Assembly (NCBI RefSeq): GCF_033283405.1
Contig: NZ_JAWMQR010000012.1
Coordinates: 62,001 to 126,000, forward strand
Length of the DNA: 64,000 nucleotides
Reading direction: 5' to 3'
Source of the DNA: Halioxenophilus sp033283405
GTDB lineage: Bacteria > Pseudomonadota > Gammaproteobacteria > Pseudomonadales > Cellvibrionaceae
In this document: positions 35,572 to 45,014 of the stretch, in pieces
Position numbering within the stretch: position 1 is the first letter of the stretch
Layout of the letters: each line of letters opens with the position of its first letter
Translations under genes and position numbers: made by a program
The notes under the pieces: generated by a model
Told to the model about the DNA's origin: nothing
The model's database searches: none
The model's input: the letters and a program-made list of their open reading frames with translations, nothing else

Positions 35572-35931
35572 CTAGTGTGGCGGGTCGGTATCGGGTTTGA
35601 GCATCAACCACTCTTGAAAGGGCTCTTCCCCCTCGAACTGGAGTTCGCGAAAGCAGCGGGCCCGGGTTTTGGGGTGCAGATAGAAGCGGTAACCCTCCAG
35701 TTCGCGCAGGGTGGTGCGCTGCCCATGGACCCAGGCGCACTCGTCAAAGATGCGGTCCCGGGGTTTGAAGTCGGCCCGCACCTGCAGTGGTGGTGGCGGT
35801 GAGGGGCTCACCTTGGCTTTGACCCAGCGCCAGAGGTCTCCACCGGCGGCGCTGAAAAAACTACTGAAGACAACCACCACAATGCCACTGACCAGTCCCC
35901 AAATAAACGAACTCAAATCGGATGGCAGCAT
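35572..35931 (-). CDS. Small membrane-anchored hypothetical protein
   Basis: The 119-aa protein has one N-terminal membrane segment (FIWGLVSGIVVVVFSSFF, about 9-26), a Pro-rich linker (SPSPPPPL) and a soluble domain with conserved-looking CAWVHGQRTTLRELEGYRF and CFRELQFEGEEPF. I do not recognise it. It lies alone between the hydrolase and the amidohydrolase genes. Confidence 0.65.
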   Translation of the reverse strand: MLPSDLSSFIWGLVSGIVVVVFSSFFSAAGGDLWRWVKAKVSPSPPPPLQVRADFKPRDRIFDECAWVHGQRTTLRELEGYRFYLHPKTRARCFRELQFEGEEPFQEWLMLKPDTDPPH

Positions 35932-36030
35932 ATTGTTATTCTCTTGGCTGATAGCCCACGATGCCGGCCATCATAAAGAGAAAATTGGTTTCCTGACAGT
36001 GATCTATGCCCGCTTTCTTGCGGCTAGAGG

Positions 36031-39000
36031 CTACTCCAGGCTGGCCGCTCGGAGCCCTGCCACTGGATAGGCGGTGCCATTTTTGACCGTCAGGCTGATC
36101 TGGCTGAGCGCCGCGACGTCGGCCAGCGGATTGCCATCAACCACCACCATATCGGCCAGCTTGCCCACCTCAATGGAGCCTAAATCCTGCTCCACTTGGG
36201 CGATACGGGCACTTTGCAGGGTGGCGGCCTGGAGAATCTGCCAGGGCTTTAACCCCGCCCGTTGGTAAAGGCGCAGTTCGGCGTGCAGGCCGGTGCCAAA
36301 GGGGGTGAAGGGGGAGTCGGTACCGGTGCCAACCAGTGCCCCGCGCGCCACCAGGTGGGTAAGCAGCTGCCCGTAGTTATCGACGTAACCCTCGGCACCG
36401 GGGCCAAAGAAGCTCATAAAGGCCTGGTAGTTGGCCTTTTGTGCCGGGCCGTAGAAGGCGTTGAAGCTGTCGGTGCCGTAGAGGTCGTCCTGTTCGCTGA
36501 AGGTGAGCACCACGCCGGGCACCACCATGGTCGGCACTATGGCCATGTTGGCCGCCACCAGAATATCTTCCACATCCTGATAGGTGCGGCCAAGCTCGCT
36601 GATCTTGGTGGTGTAACCGCGCCGACTGGTACCGGTAAAGTGCTCTATGCCATCGACCCCCATGCTGGCGGCGGGCAGCAGTTCATGGGAGGTGGTGGGT
36701 ACACCCATGGCGTGGGCGAACTCCATCACCCGCCGCTGCTGGTCGTTGGGCAGGCGCACATACGTTTTAATGAAATCGACATTGAGCAGCCGCGACCGCT
36801 CCAGCGCCCGCTCCAGGTGAGCGTCGGAGCCAATTCCCTCGCTCACTGCGTAGTAGATGCGATTGCCATCGATGTTGTGGCCCGTGATAAAGGTGCGTGG
36901 GCCAATACGCCGGCCACTGGCCCAGGCCTCTTTGCGCTCGTTGGCCAGGTAGGGGTTGGAGCCCGGGTCGCGCACGGAGGTAATGCCATAGGCGAGCCAC
37001 ACCCGGCCCTGCTCCTCACTCAGATTGTGATCGCCAATGTGGGAGTGGGATTCAAACAGGCCGGGGATAACGGTTTTGTCGCTGGCATCCACCACCGGCA
37101 GCTGCGTGGCCGGGTCGCTGGCGCCGATGCTCTCAATGCGGTTGCCGGCGATGACGATATCCTGGTTGGTTAACACCTTCTCGCCGGTGCCGGTAAACAG
37201 CCGCCCGGCGCGCAGCACCCATTTCTCCTTGGGCACCGCCCGCTGCCAGGTAAGCGATGGTGTGATCTCCTCTATCTCGCCGCTGGCGATGGTCAAGCGC
37301 ATTATTTTGTCGCCGGCCTGGTAGGCGATGTAGCGCCCATCCTGGGACCAGCTGGGGGTGTCGGCCAGCTCGTCCAACACCGTTTTCGCCTCACCGACGG
37401 GCTGCATCGCCTGGTCCACCGGCAGGGCGTGCAGTGTGCCGTCTTCACTGTAGGCGATGGCCGAGGCGCCGGCGGAGTAGCTGGCGTGTTTCAGGCTGCG
37501 GTGGGGGGTGGGGCGAATCAACTGCAACGAGTTGGCGGCCACGTCGATTATTGCCAGGTCGTAGAGCCCCTCCCGGTAGCGCTTGTTGTAGGGCACCAGC
37601 TTGGTGGTGATCAGGTACTTGCCATCCGCCGACCAGGAGAGCGGGTCGGGCGGCATGGGGGTGATCAGCGGCGTCAGGGTTTTGCTGGCCCGGTCGTAGA
37701 CGGTCAGCTGGCCGGTTACGTGCAGAATCGGGTCGCCGGGCACATCGGTAAAGAAGGCCACCTGGCGCCCATCCGGCGACAGGGCGGGAAAGCTCACGAT
37801 TGAGCGGTCGATATCGATCGGCTCCGCCTGTGCGCTTGCCAGGTCGTAGAGCCACACCTGGTAGCGGCCGTTTTTGTCGGAGACGTAGGCGAGTGTCTTA
37901 CCATCGGCGGACCAGCTTGGGCTCTGGTCGGCGGCGGCATCATCGGTGAGCTGGGTGAGGGTCTGGCTGGAGATCTGCCACAACCAGAGATCGCCGCGGG
38001 CGCCAAAGGCGAGGCGGTCGCCCTCCGGCGAGAGTGCCGGGTAGGAGTAACCCAACACCGGCTGGGCGTCGGTGCGGTCGAAATCCCGCTGCTTACGCGG
38101 GTAGTCGGCGTGGGTGATGGTAATCGGCAGGGCAAAGGGGATAGTGGTCTCGCTGCCCGCCTGCCAGTTTTTGATCAGTCCGTCGCTGGTAAACAGCAGG
38201 CTGTTGTTGCCGCTCCACTGGGCGCGAAACGGAAAGACATCGGCATCGTCGGCGGTGATGCTGTGCTCGTCACCGGTGGCGATATCGATCAGGCGCAGGG
38301 CCGAGAGGGCATTGCCATCGGCGTCGCGGTCGAGGGTGCGGATGGCCAGCTGCTGGCCATCGGGGCTCCAACTGAGGGCGCTGAGCTTGCCGTCGCTCTG
38401 CCAGAGTGCGCGTTGGCCGCTGCCATCGGCCTCTGCCAGGTAGACGCTACTGGTGGGCCGGCCATCGGTGATATAGGCAAACTGCTCGCCGCTCGGCGAC
38501 CAACTGGGTGAGTGGCTTTCACCCTGGGTGTGGGTGAGCTGTTGCAGCTCGCCGCTGGAGAGTGCCAGCTGCCAGATATCGTAGGAGCCGCCCCGTTCGG
38601 AAGAGAAGATCACGGCGTTGCCATCGGGGCTGTATTGCGGTTCGCGGTCGTCGAATTCGCTTTGGGTCAGTTGCGTTGGCGGTTCGCTGCCGTCCAGGGG
38701 CAGCTGCCAGAGGTCGAAGCTGCCAAAGCGGTAGCCCTCGTACACCAGTGCTGTGCCGCTGCTGTTGATATCCGGCTCCCAGGCATCGTCCGGCCACTCA
38801 GTGAGCGCCTGCACCTCGCCCGCTGCAGTCTGCAGGAAGAGGGCACCCTGGTGGGCAATCACCAGCTCGCCATTTACCGGATTGCGGGCCACGGCGATAT
38901 TGGTGCCCTCGTGGACGGTAATGGTGGTGCTGATGGTGTTAGTCGTGGTTTCCGGGCCGGTGGCCGGTTTGGGGCTATCGCAAGCGCTGAGGGTCGCAAG

Positions 39001-39048
39001 CAGTAGGGTCAGCCAGAGCGGCCGAAAGAGAAATTTAATCGCGGGCAT
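36031..39048 (-). CDS. Beta-propeller amidohydrolase lipoprotein
   Basis: The 1005-aa exported lipoprotein (lipobox LSAC, C23) has a TolB/WD40-like propeller over about 50-610, with many SWSPDGxxLAY-type blades, and an imidazolonepropionase-like amidohydrolase domain over about 620-1000. The latter shows the metal-site IPGLFESHSHIGDH, TSHELL, a late GTGTDSPF and the closing GSIEVGKLADMVVVDGNPL. Such enzymes cleave cyclic amides or peptide-like substrates in the periplasm. The precise substrate is unknown. ATG 39048 is preferred to an in-frame TTG at 39078. Confidence 0.9.
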   Translation of the reverse strand: MPAIKFLFRPLWLTLLLATLSACDSPKPATGPETTTNTISTTITVHEGTNIAVARNPVNGELVIAHQGALFLQTAAGEVQALTEWPDDAWEPDINSSGTALVYEGYRFGSFDLWQLPLDGSEPPTQLTQSEFDDREPQYSPDGNAVIFSSERGGSYDIWQLALSSGELQQLTHTQGESHSPSWSPSGEQFAYITDGRPTSSVYLAEADGSGQRALWQSDGKLSALSWSPDGQQLAIRTLDRDADGNALSALRLIDIATGDEHSITADDADVFPFRAQWSGNNSLLFTSDGLIKNWQAGSETTIPFALPITITHADYPRKQRDFDRTDAQPVLGYSYPALSPEGDRLAFGARGDLWLWQISSQTLTQLTDDAAADQSPSWSADGKTLAYVSDKNGRYQVWLYDLASAQAEPIDIDRSIVSFPALSPDGRQVAFFTDVPGDPILHVTGQLTVYDRASKTLTPLITPMPPDPLSWSADGKYLITTKLVPYNKRYREGLYDLAIIDVAANSLQLIRPTPHRSLKHASYSAGASAIAYSEDGTLHALPVDQAMQPVGEAKTVLDELADTPSWSQDGRYIAYQAGDKIMRLTIASGEIEEITPSLTWQRAVPKEKWVLRAGRLFTGTGEKVLTNQDIVIAGNRIESIGASDPATQLPVVDASDKTVIPGLFESHSHIGDHNLSEEQGRVWLAYGITSVRDPGSNPYLANERKEAWASGRRIGPRTFITGHNIDGNRIYYAVSEGIGSDAHLERALERSRLLNVDFIKTYVRLPNDQQRRVMEFAHAMGVPTTSHELLPAASMGVDGIEHFTGTSRRGYTTKISELGRTYQDVEDILVAANMAIVPTMVVPGVVLTFSEQDDLYGTDSFNAFYGPAQKANYQAFMSFFGPGAEGYVDNYGQLLTHLVARGALVGTGTDSPFTPFGTGLHAELRLYQRAGLKPWQILQAATLQSARIAQVEQDLGSIEVGKLADMVVVDGNPLADVAALSQISLTVKNGTAYPVAGLRAASLE

Positions 39049-39368
39049 GGGGCAGGTTACTTCGTGCAGTGAATCCAAAATAAAGGGCGATCAAGCCCGG
39101 TTTTCGCGCGTCGCCTAAGTGCTGTGATGGTGAGCTGGCGGCTGGTTTGGCTTCCCTGCGCTTGGCAAAATAGCGGCTTATCGCTCGGATGTAAAATCAC
39201 ACGCCAAGGGCGGCCGCTGTGGATGGTTACGGCTTTGGCAATCCTTAATATCGCTCAGCGCGCAAGATTTGGTCCCGCTGACCACCAATCTTGGTCTGAT
39301 CTTCTCATCTGCCGTTGCACACTGTTTGCATACTAAGCCGGCAGACAAATTCTGTAGTGAGGTGACCG
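39049..39368. other. Divergent intergenic region
   Basis: Promoters of the amidohydrolase and the cyclo-ligase-like gene should lie here. I see no gene and no motif I can name. Confidence 0.4.
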
Positions 39369-40133
39369 ATGAGCAATCCCAAAGCGCGCTGGCAGGGGCG
39401 CCACCCCAAAAAAGATGAACTGCGCCAGAGTGTCTGGTCCGAGCTGGAGAGCTCCGGTGCGGCGGTGGGTTCGCCCTGGTCGGCGATTCCCAATTTTGTT
39501 GGTGCCCAAGTGGCCGCCGCCCGCCTGGCGGAGTTGCCCGAGTGGCAGGCCGCCAAGGTGGTAAAAACCAACCCCGACGCCGCCCAGGCCTGGGTGCGTC
39601 TGCTGGCCCTGGAGCAGGGCAAGCGGCTCTACACCCCGGTACCGGAGCTGGTGCGCGACTTCCCCTTTCTGCTGCTCGACCCAGAGGCACTGCAGGCGGC
39701 CAACATCCCCTTCACCGAGGTGATGTACGCCGACGGCTTTATTAAACACGGCAAGCGGGTGAGCTTTGCCGAGATCGAACCGCTGGATTTCTGTGTGGTG
39801 GGTTGTGTTGCCGTCACCCCCGCCGGGGGCCGTACTGGCAAAGGCGCCGGCTTTGCCGACCTGGAGTTGGGCCTGTTCCGCCACTATGGGGTAGTGTCCG
39901 ACAGCACGCCCATTGCCACCACGGTGCACGATATTCAGGTGGTCGATAACGAGTTGGTGGTGATGCAGGAGCACGATACCCCGTTGGATTACATCGCCAC
40001 TCCCGAGCGCTTACTGGCCACGCACACCCACTACGCCACACCCGGGCCGATGGATTGGAGTGCGCTGCAGCCGGATCAGTACCTGAATATCCCCTTCCTC
40101 GCGGACCTGCGTGCGGAGCTGGTGGGCGGTTAG
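39369..40133 (+). CDS. 5-formyltetrahydrofolate cyclo-ligase family protein
   Basis: The 254-aa protein has the 5-FTHF cyclo-ligase fold; the ATP-phosphate motif is GRTGKGAGFADLE (about 155-167), and an early VGSPWSAIPNFVGA helix fits the family's MTHFSD-like branch. Canonical enzymes convert 5-formyl-THF to methenyl-THF. This branch is longer than classical YgfA and may act on another substrate. GAGGTGACCG precedes ATG 39369. The downstream transporter gene is convergent. Confidence 0.8.
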   Translation: MSNPKARWQGRHPKKDELRQSVWSELESSGAAVGSPWSAIPNFVGAQVAAARLAELPEWQAAKVVKTNPDAAQAWVRLLALEQGKRLYTPVPELVRDFPFLLLDPEALQAANIPFTEVMYADGFIKHGKRVSFAEIEPLDFCVVGCVAVTPAGGRTGKGAGFADLELGLFRHYGVVSDSTPIATTVHDIQVVDNELVVMQEHDTPLDYIATPERLLATHTHYATPGPMDWSALQPDQYLNIPFLADLRAELVGG

Positions 40134-40147
40134 CACCACCCACTGCT

Positions 40148-40819
40148 TTAGCCAGCTGCCTGGGCCTTTTTCGGTTGCAACCAGGCTACCAGCAGGTAAA
40201 CCACGGGCGTGTCGATTAAGGCAATCACCAACTTAAAGAGCCAGTAGCCCAACGTCATTGCCACAAAGGCTGAGAGCGGCATACGCTCGGCGGCAAACAG
40301 ATAAAAAGCGATACCGTTAAACACCAGGCTGTCGAGCAGTTGCGAGACGATGGTACTCAGGTTGTTGCGCAGCCACAGGTGTTTGCCGCCGGTGCGCCTG
40401 CGCCAGAAATCAAATGCCCAGACATCGTGCATCTGCGCCACCAAATAGGCCAACAGCGAGGCTAAAACGATCACCGGCACCGCCCCCAACACCTTGGCCA
40501 GTGACTCCTGGTCCTGGTAGATGGCTGCCGGTGGCAGTTGAATGGCGATCTGCGACAGGCTTAAAACAATCACATTGGCCAGCAGCCCCATCCACACCAC
40601 AAAGAAGGCCCGCTTGCGGCCAAAGATCTCGCCCACCACATCGGTAATGGGGAAGGTGAGCCAGTAAGCCATAATGCCACCGGAGATGGTCAGCCCGGCA
40701 AAGCTCCAGAGCTTGGCACTGACCACATTGATAAAGCTCATACAACTGATAAAAACAGACAGCAGAATCAAAAATTTAAATTCGATCGCGGGGAGGGAAG
40801 GGTGTTCGGTTTCGGACAT
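40148..40819 (-). CDS. Queuosine precursor transporter, YhhQ family
   Basis: The 223-aa membrane protein has six predicted helices and the DUF165/YhhQ pattern: VVSAKLWSFAGLTISGGIMAYWLTFPITDVVGEIFGRK, then AYLVAQMHDVWAFDFWRRRT and STIVSQLLDSLVFN. YhhQ imports pre-queuosine bases (preQ0/preQ1) for tRNA modification. ATG 40819 has AGG about 11 nt upstream; an earlier in-frame start at 40849 seems unlikely. It converges with the cyclo-ligase-like gene. Confidence 0.9.
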   Translation of the reverse strand: MSETEHPSLPAIEFKFLILLSVFISCMSFINVVSAKLWSFAGLTISGGIMAYWLTFPITDVVGEIFGRKRAFFVVWMGLLANVIVLSLSQIAIQLPPAAIYQDQESLAKVLGAVPVIVLASLLAYLVAQMHDVWAFDFWRRRTGGKHLWLRNNLSTIVSQLLDSLVFNGIAFYLFAAERMPLSAFVAMTLGYWLFKLVIALIDTPVVYLLVAWLQPKKAQAAG

Positions 40820-40958
40820 GGGGTAACAAACCTGCAAAGTGAAGAGCATCTAACGGCGTACGGCCTAAAAATTTATCGGCTGACGCGTAATGTTGCTAAG
40901 CAATTATTACTCCACTCTGCGGTTGGTCGGTCTTGGCGCAAGCGGGACTGTCGCTAAA

Positions 40959-41472
40959 TCAATTCCCGTGTTTGATCTGCCAATGGCAATTAGTACCAAT
41001 AAAGCCGACGGATAGGTCTACCTCGCGTCGCTCATCGGTTAGTTCGCTGCTAACCAGGGATGGCGTTCCACCGAATTCAAAGAACTCTTCTCCTCGTAAC
41101 TTTCCTCCCACTCAGTTGGGAATCTCTTCGCCGTGGTAGATAACAAAAATTCGTTGATTGGGAGATAAACTCAGACAGGGTTAACTTGTTTTCTTCACCG
41201 TAGATGGATTCGAAACGAAACTTGCCTTCATTGTCACTTAAGATCCGGAGTTCCGTGGTTTTGCCCTTATATTCATTACGAATCATAACCTCCGCCCCGG
41301 CGGCAGGCTTGCCCTGGTAAGTAAGTTGCGCTTCAAAGCCGGTAAACAGGCAGACTCTGTTAGTGAGTATTCCCATAGTGGAGGCCTGATGGTTGGTGAG
41401 GGCCAGACTGGCAATCAAAATCAGTCGACCAAGGTTGCCTAAGTGATTAGTCATCTCTAGAGAGTTGAACAA
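40959..41472 (-). pseudogene. DUF6795 family protein, broken by frameshifts
   Basis: The first frame gives a secreted-type N-terminus and the family core VCLFTGFEAQLTYQGKPAAGA followed by SDNEGKFRFESIY, then leaves the family pattern after TLSEFISQ. The expected continuation is found in other frames: RIFVIYHGEEIP one frame over, WEESYEEKSSL in the third frame, and EFGGTPSLVSSELTDER to GFIGTNCHW back in the second, ending at TGA 40959-40961. At least three indels are needed, so it is a decayed gene unless the sequence has errors. The family pattern is recalled, not searched. Confidence 0.62.
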
Positions 41473-41566
41473 AAAGCGATAAATTGTCGTGGATTATTTC
41501 TCTCGTTAAATGAATTACGTTGCTTTGCTTGGAGGTTTCTCTCTATGAGCTCCTGGCTTTTGAGGC

Positions 41567-41887
41567 CTAGCCATAAAACACCACCAGCCAGAGGGTAATC
41601 TGGCTTGGGTCCGTCCAGCTGACCTTATGCTTACGGTGAGCCGGAATGTTCAAGTGGTCGCCTCTGCTCAGTTTTACAAAATTGCCATCCTCGAATTCAA
41701 TTGTTGCGTGGCCGGAAATTACCATAACCCACTCGTTCTCATCTTGGTCATACCATCCGGCAGCGGGTGATCTATGCCCCTTTGATAAGATTCGTTCAAT
41801 ACGAACAGTTGGGGAGTTGACAATCTCTTCGAATTTTTCATCCTTCAAATTTTCAGGAATAGAGTCAAAGATGTTTGAGTGATTCAT
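41567..41887 (-). CDS. Cupin domain protein
   Basis: The 106-aa protein is one cupin barrel: SKGHRSPAAGWYDQDENEWVMVISGHATIEF (cupin motif 1, with H/E ligands) and RGDHLNIPAHRKHKVSW (motif 2, with two His). Cupins of this size bind a metal and a small ligand or act as simple sensors or isomerases; no specific role can be read. ATG 41887 is preferred to the in-frame start at 41929. Its neighbours are a pseudogene and the DUF2589 cluster, with no obvious link. Confidence 0.85.
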   Translation of the reverse strand: MNHSNIFDSIPENLKDEKFEEIVNSPTVRIERILSKGHRSPAAGWYDQDENEWVMVISGHATIEFEDGNFVKLSRGDHLNIPAHRKHKVSWTDPSQITLWLVVFYG

Positions 41888-42094
41888 AGGGTGCTCACTT
41901 GCAGGTAAGGCCGTATACGATGGTGACAAAAAATGAAATAAATTGAAATGGTTTGGGTATGCTGTGGAGGCTGCTTACCGGGCAACGTTCTAATCCTCCA
42001 TGTTATGTTTCCTATCCCGGCTTTCTCGGGAACTCAATCCAGCTGTTTGTTGGTCAGACACTGATCTTTTAAAAGGCAAAACAACTGCCGCTGT

Positions 42095-43048
42095 TTATCG
42101 TTTTTTTCTGAAAAGTGCTCTTCGTAACCGCCAAATCATTTGGTATGGCCAAAGATGTTGCGTGAGTCGGCGTAGGCCAAATAGGGGGGGCTGGTCGAGC
42201 TCGGGTAACAGGCAAACGCTGTAACTCAATGGCGCTTGATCATCCTGACGTCGCAGCCGCCAAGGTTGCCACTGTTCGGAAAGCCAGTTGGCTGACTGCT
42301 GCATGGCCGTGTGATAGCCAGATATCGCCTCCACTTGCTCATTTGCCACGGTTATCTGCTGCACAATTGCCAGGTTATGGGTGGCAATAGGTTGTAACCA
42401 GTCGCTGATCATACAGACCAAGGGTGCTTTGAGTGCTTTCACTTGCTTAATTGCTGCCGGTACTTGCTGTTTGGCCTGCTTACTTAACCACTGCTCACCG
42501 GCTGTGGGAAGCTCTGCTAGCTCCAGCTCTATGGCCGTTACCGTTACATCAGTGGTGGCCTCAATGTGCTGCTGAAGCTGTTGTTTAAACTGCTCGACAT
42601 TAATTCCGCTATTGGGGAGCGATCGGATAACCGTGTAGGCAATGGCGATAGCGGTAACTGCCTGGTGAATTGTGGCCGTTTGGGATGCGATAAACTGCAG
42701 CAGCGCCTGGCCACGTTTGCGGTTGCTGGTTATCAGGGGGCCGCCGGCTTTGGGGGGCGGCAGGCGATAACGGCTATTGAAGTAGGCAGCGGTTGTTAAT
42801 TGTTCTATTAATCTTTGCAGAAAATCCTCACCACTACATTCACTTAAGCAACGACACAACTGAGCCTGCACTTCTGGCTTTTTACCGAGACGAGGGAAAT
42901 CCTTTAGCAACTGTAGCTTGGCTTCAACTTGGTAGTGGTTCGGCTGTTTGAGTTTCTGTTCAATAAATTCGGCAAGCTCACCGGCGATGAGTGTAAACCA
43001 GGGCCGCAGATGAACATCGGCTGAAGAAAAGGTGTTGCCCACAACCAT
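42095..43048 (-). CDS. Hypothetical protein, end of the DUF2589 gene cluster
   Basis: The 317-aa protein is basic at the C-terminus and Gln/Leu-rich in the middle, mostly helical, with a PPPKAGGPL segment near 100. No signal peptide is visible; one moderately hydrophobic stretch (IHQAVTAIAIAYTVI, about 128-142) might touch a membrane. I do not recognise it. The gap to the zinc-ribbon gene is 20 nt, so the two are probably co-transcribed. Confidence 0.6.
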   Translation of the reverse strand: MVVGNTFSSADVHLRPWFTLIAGELAEFIEQKLKQPNHYQVEAKLQLLKDFPRLGKKPEVQAQLCRCLSECSGEDFLQRLIEQLTTAAYFNSRYRLPPPKAGGPLITSNRKRGQALLQFIASQTATIHQAVTAIAIAYTVIRSLPNSGINVEQFKQQLQQHIEATTDVTVTAIELELAELPTAGEQWLSKQAKQQVPAAIKQVKALKAPLVCMISDWLQPIATHNLAIVQQITVANEQVEAISGYHTAMQQSANWLSEQWQPWRLRRQDDQAPLSYSVCLLPELDQPPLFGLRRLTQHLWPYQMIWRLRRALFRKKR

Positions 43049-43068
43049 GGTCAGCAGAAAATAGAGGG

Positions 43069-43383
43069 TTAATCGCGGCGCGGCCTGCGCTGGCGCTTCT
43101 GATAGGGGTGGTGGTCGAGGGATTGTTCTGGGGTTGGCTTGCTGGGACTATTAATTTCTCCACCCTGCTGCTCTACATTCGCCACCTGGCGCTGCACCGT
43201 TTGATACCATTGCCGCAGTTTGCTGAGCCCATCGCTGGATTCACTGTGGTTGACGGAGAATTCTGCACCACAGCTGTTACAGAGCGATGGCCTGCCCGCG
43301 AGAATATCGGCCAAGGGGATGGCCACCCGCGCTTGGCAGAAGGGGCAGGGGAGTATGCCCTGGCTGTTGTCAATATTGCTCAT
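43069..43383 (-). CDS. Small zinc-ribbon protein in the DUF2589 cluster
   Basis: The 104-aa protein has a zinc ribbon (C13-x-x-C16 and C35-x-x-C38; LPCPFCQARVAIPL, LCNSCGAEFSV) and a helical Gln-rich middle with a basic tail (QKRQRRPRRD). It may bind nucleic acid or act as an adaptor. Operon partners are the DUF2589 gene upstream (90 nt) and the 317-aa gene downstream (20 nt). Confidence 0.72.
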   Translation of the reverse strand: MSNIDNSQGILPCPFCQARVAIPLADILAGRPSLCNSCGAEFSVNHSESSDGLSKLRQWYQTVQRQVANVEQQGGEINSPSKPTPEQSLDHHPYQKRQRRPRRD

Positions 43384-43473
43384 AGCAATTCACTGTTGGT
43401 TAGGCCGTTTGTAATCCGACGATTTTAAACAGGGTCAAAAATTAGCGGTTTGATTGCGGTGTCAGTGATGCGC

Positions 43474-44151
43474 CTATTCACCCGTGTTCGATGGGTCTGC
43501 CCCAGCGGAGGGATTCAGCAGTTCGGCGTCTTCGATCTCGGTAATATCTTTATGTTGAATGTTGTCAGACATGTAATTTAACAGCCGGCCGAGGCCAGCG
43601 GGGATGTCTGACTGCTGAACGGTAACTTTCATTTTAACCAGCATATCCAGGGAACGACCCCGTTTACTGGCAGAGGACTCCGGGGCGAGGCTCGCCCGCA
43701 TAATGGCGGGTTGCTCTATTAGCGGTGATGGTTGCAGAGCCTGTTGCTGCAATGATTCTTTACTGAAGCTGTTGTCGGTTTCGGTGCGCAGGACCTTTAC
43801 TGTGTACTCCAGTTCGGCGTCTTTAATTTGTAGAGCGGGAATGGGTAGCAGCGATAAAAAGGGGAGATCGACCTGGATAGTACTCTGTTCGCCGTTATTG
43901 TTCGTGCGGTTATGGCGGAAGCTGGCCATGCGCATGGGGCCGAGGTCGCCGGGGTGATCGCCGCCCTCGAAGCCCATATTGCGGATAAAATTGGCGGTGG
44001 TGAGTGCCGCCTGGGCTTCGGCGTCGATCAAGGCGTGAATGGGTGCACCGATCAACTGGGCCAGGGAGAGTGCGCCACCATCGTAGCGTTTGGGGGCAGT
44101 GCCGCTGTTGCCAGCCGGGCTGGTATCGTTACTGTTCTCATCGTCTGCCAT
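43474..44151 (-). CDS. DUF2589 domain protein (paralogue B)
   Basis: The 225-aa protein shows the DUF2589 pattern: SLAQLIGAPIHALIDAEAQAAL with TTANFIRNMGF (29-60), then LPFLSLLPIPALQIKDAELEY, and near the C-terminus SDIPAGLGRLLNYM. These three blocks recur in paralogue A at 45332. Function of the family is unknown. The C-terminus is acidic. It is separated by 50 nt from the upstream 270-aa gene. Confidence 0.85.
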   Translation of the reverse strand: MADDENSNDTSPAGNSGTAPKRYDGGALSLAQLIGAPIHALIDAEAQAALTTANFIRNMGFEGGDHPGDLGPMRMASFRHNRTNNNGEQSTIQVDLPFLSLLPIPALQIKDAELEYTVKVLRTETDNSFSKESLQQQALQPSPLIEQPAIMRASLAPESSASKRGRSLDMLVKMKVTVQQSDIPAGLGRLLNYMSDNIQHKDITEIEDAELLNPSAGADPSNTGE

Positions 44152-44201
44152 GGTGCTTTCTCTCCAATAGGGCGTTCAGAAATATCTATTCCTAAAGCCG
44201 G

Positions 44202-45014
44202 TTATTCCGAAGTGAGTACCCGTTGTATGTCGCGCTCGCCGCGTTTTACTTCAGACCAGAGGTGGTTGCGTACGGTGGCCCGAACTTTAACGGAGCAGAT
44301 CGCGGAATCTTTTAAGCTGTGTAGATGCTCACCCACGGAAACGCCCAGGCGCACATCGTTGGAGCTGTCCCAGATGGTTTCAATCGGCGCCTCCAGCGAT
44401 TTGATAATATCGGTAAATTGCTTTTGGGTTTGCACGTAGTCACAGATCGGCTTCATCAGTTCGAAGAATGTATTGGTCGCCAATTCCGCCTCGGGTTTGC
44501 GATGGTTGTAGAGCGCAAACAGCATGGGCCGCATCACTTTGGACTGCGCCGCCTCGATATCGAATTCGCCATCGATAGTAATCAAGCGTGAATAGGACTC
44601 AATAAACATGCGCAATACGTTCTGGCGCATCTCAATGCGGACTTCGGCGGAACGAAAACCCTTGGCTAATACCGCGTGGATCTGCTGCATCAGCTCTGCG
44701 TTTTCCGTTTTAAACGAGAACTCTTCGGCAATCTCCAGAAAGACCGACACCAGCCGTTCGGTGGTGCGCTCCAACACAAAGGCCAGGTTAGCCTCTTTAC
44801 CCTCGCCATTAACCGAATTATCGCTAATGTCGGAGATGGCAAATTTCAGGTCGATCTCAATCTCTTCAATTTCAGTGCGGGGAATCGGGAAGCGCCGCAG
44901 CAGGTAGTCGTTTTCGTAATAGCGGGCGATGGAGCGGGAGTAGAGATCGGAAGAGAAGCGAGCCTTGCTGATGTCGCGAATTAACGCACTTAATATCTGT
45001 TGTAAATCGGCCAT
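44202..45014 (-). CDS. Hypothetical protein between the DUF2589 paralogues
   Basis: The 270-aa soluble protein is alpha-helical at the N-terminus (ADLQQILSALIRDISKARFSSDLYSRSIARYY), contains RRFPIPRTEIEEIEIDLKFAISDI, and has two helical lobes later on. The PIPR...DLKFAI stretch is reminiscent of the PIPxLxI...EL/NF block of the DUF2589 partners, suggesting a distant relation or shared interface. I do not know the family. ATG 45014 is preferred to TTG 45026. Confidence 0.65.
   Translation of the reverse strand: MADLQQILSALIRDISKARFSSDLYSRSIARYYENDYLLRRFPIPRTEIEEIEIDLKFAISDISDNSVNGEGKEANLAFVLERTTERLVSVFLEIAEEFSFKTENAELMQQIHAVLAKGFRSAEVRIEMRQNVLRMFIESYSRLITIDGEFDIEAAQSKVMRPMLFALYNHRKPEAELATNTFFELMKPICDYVQTQKQFTDIIKSLEAPIETIWDSSNDVRLGVSVGEHLHSLKDSAICSVKVRATVRNHLWSEVKRGERDIQRVLTSE

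Noticed and set aside
36262..37173. Plus-strand 303-codon frame opposite the amidohydrolase
   Set aside because: Produced by GC-rich third positions of the real gene; His/Gly-rich nonsense composition.
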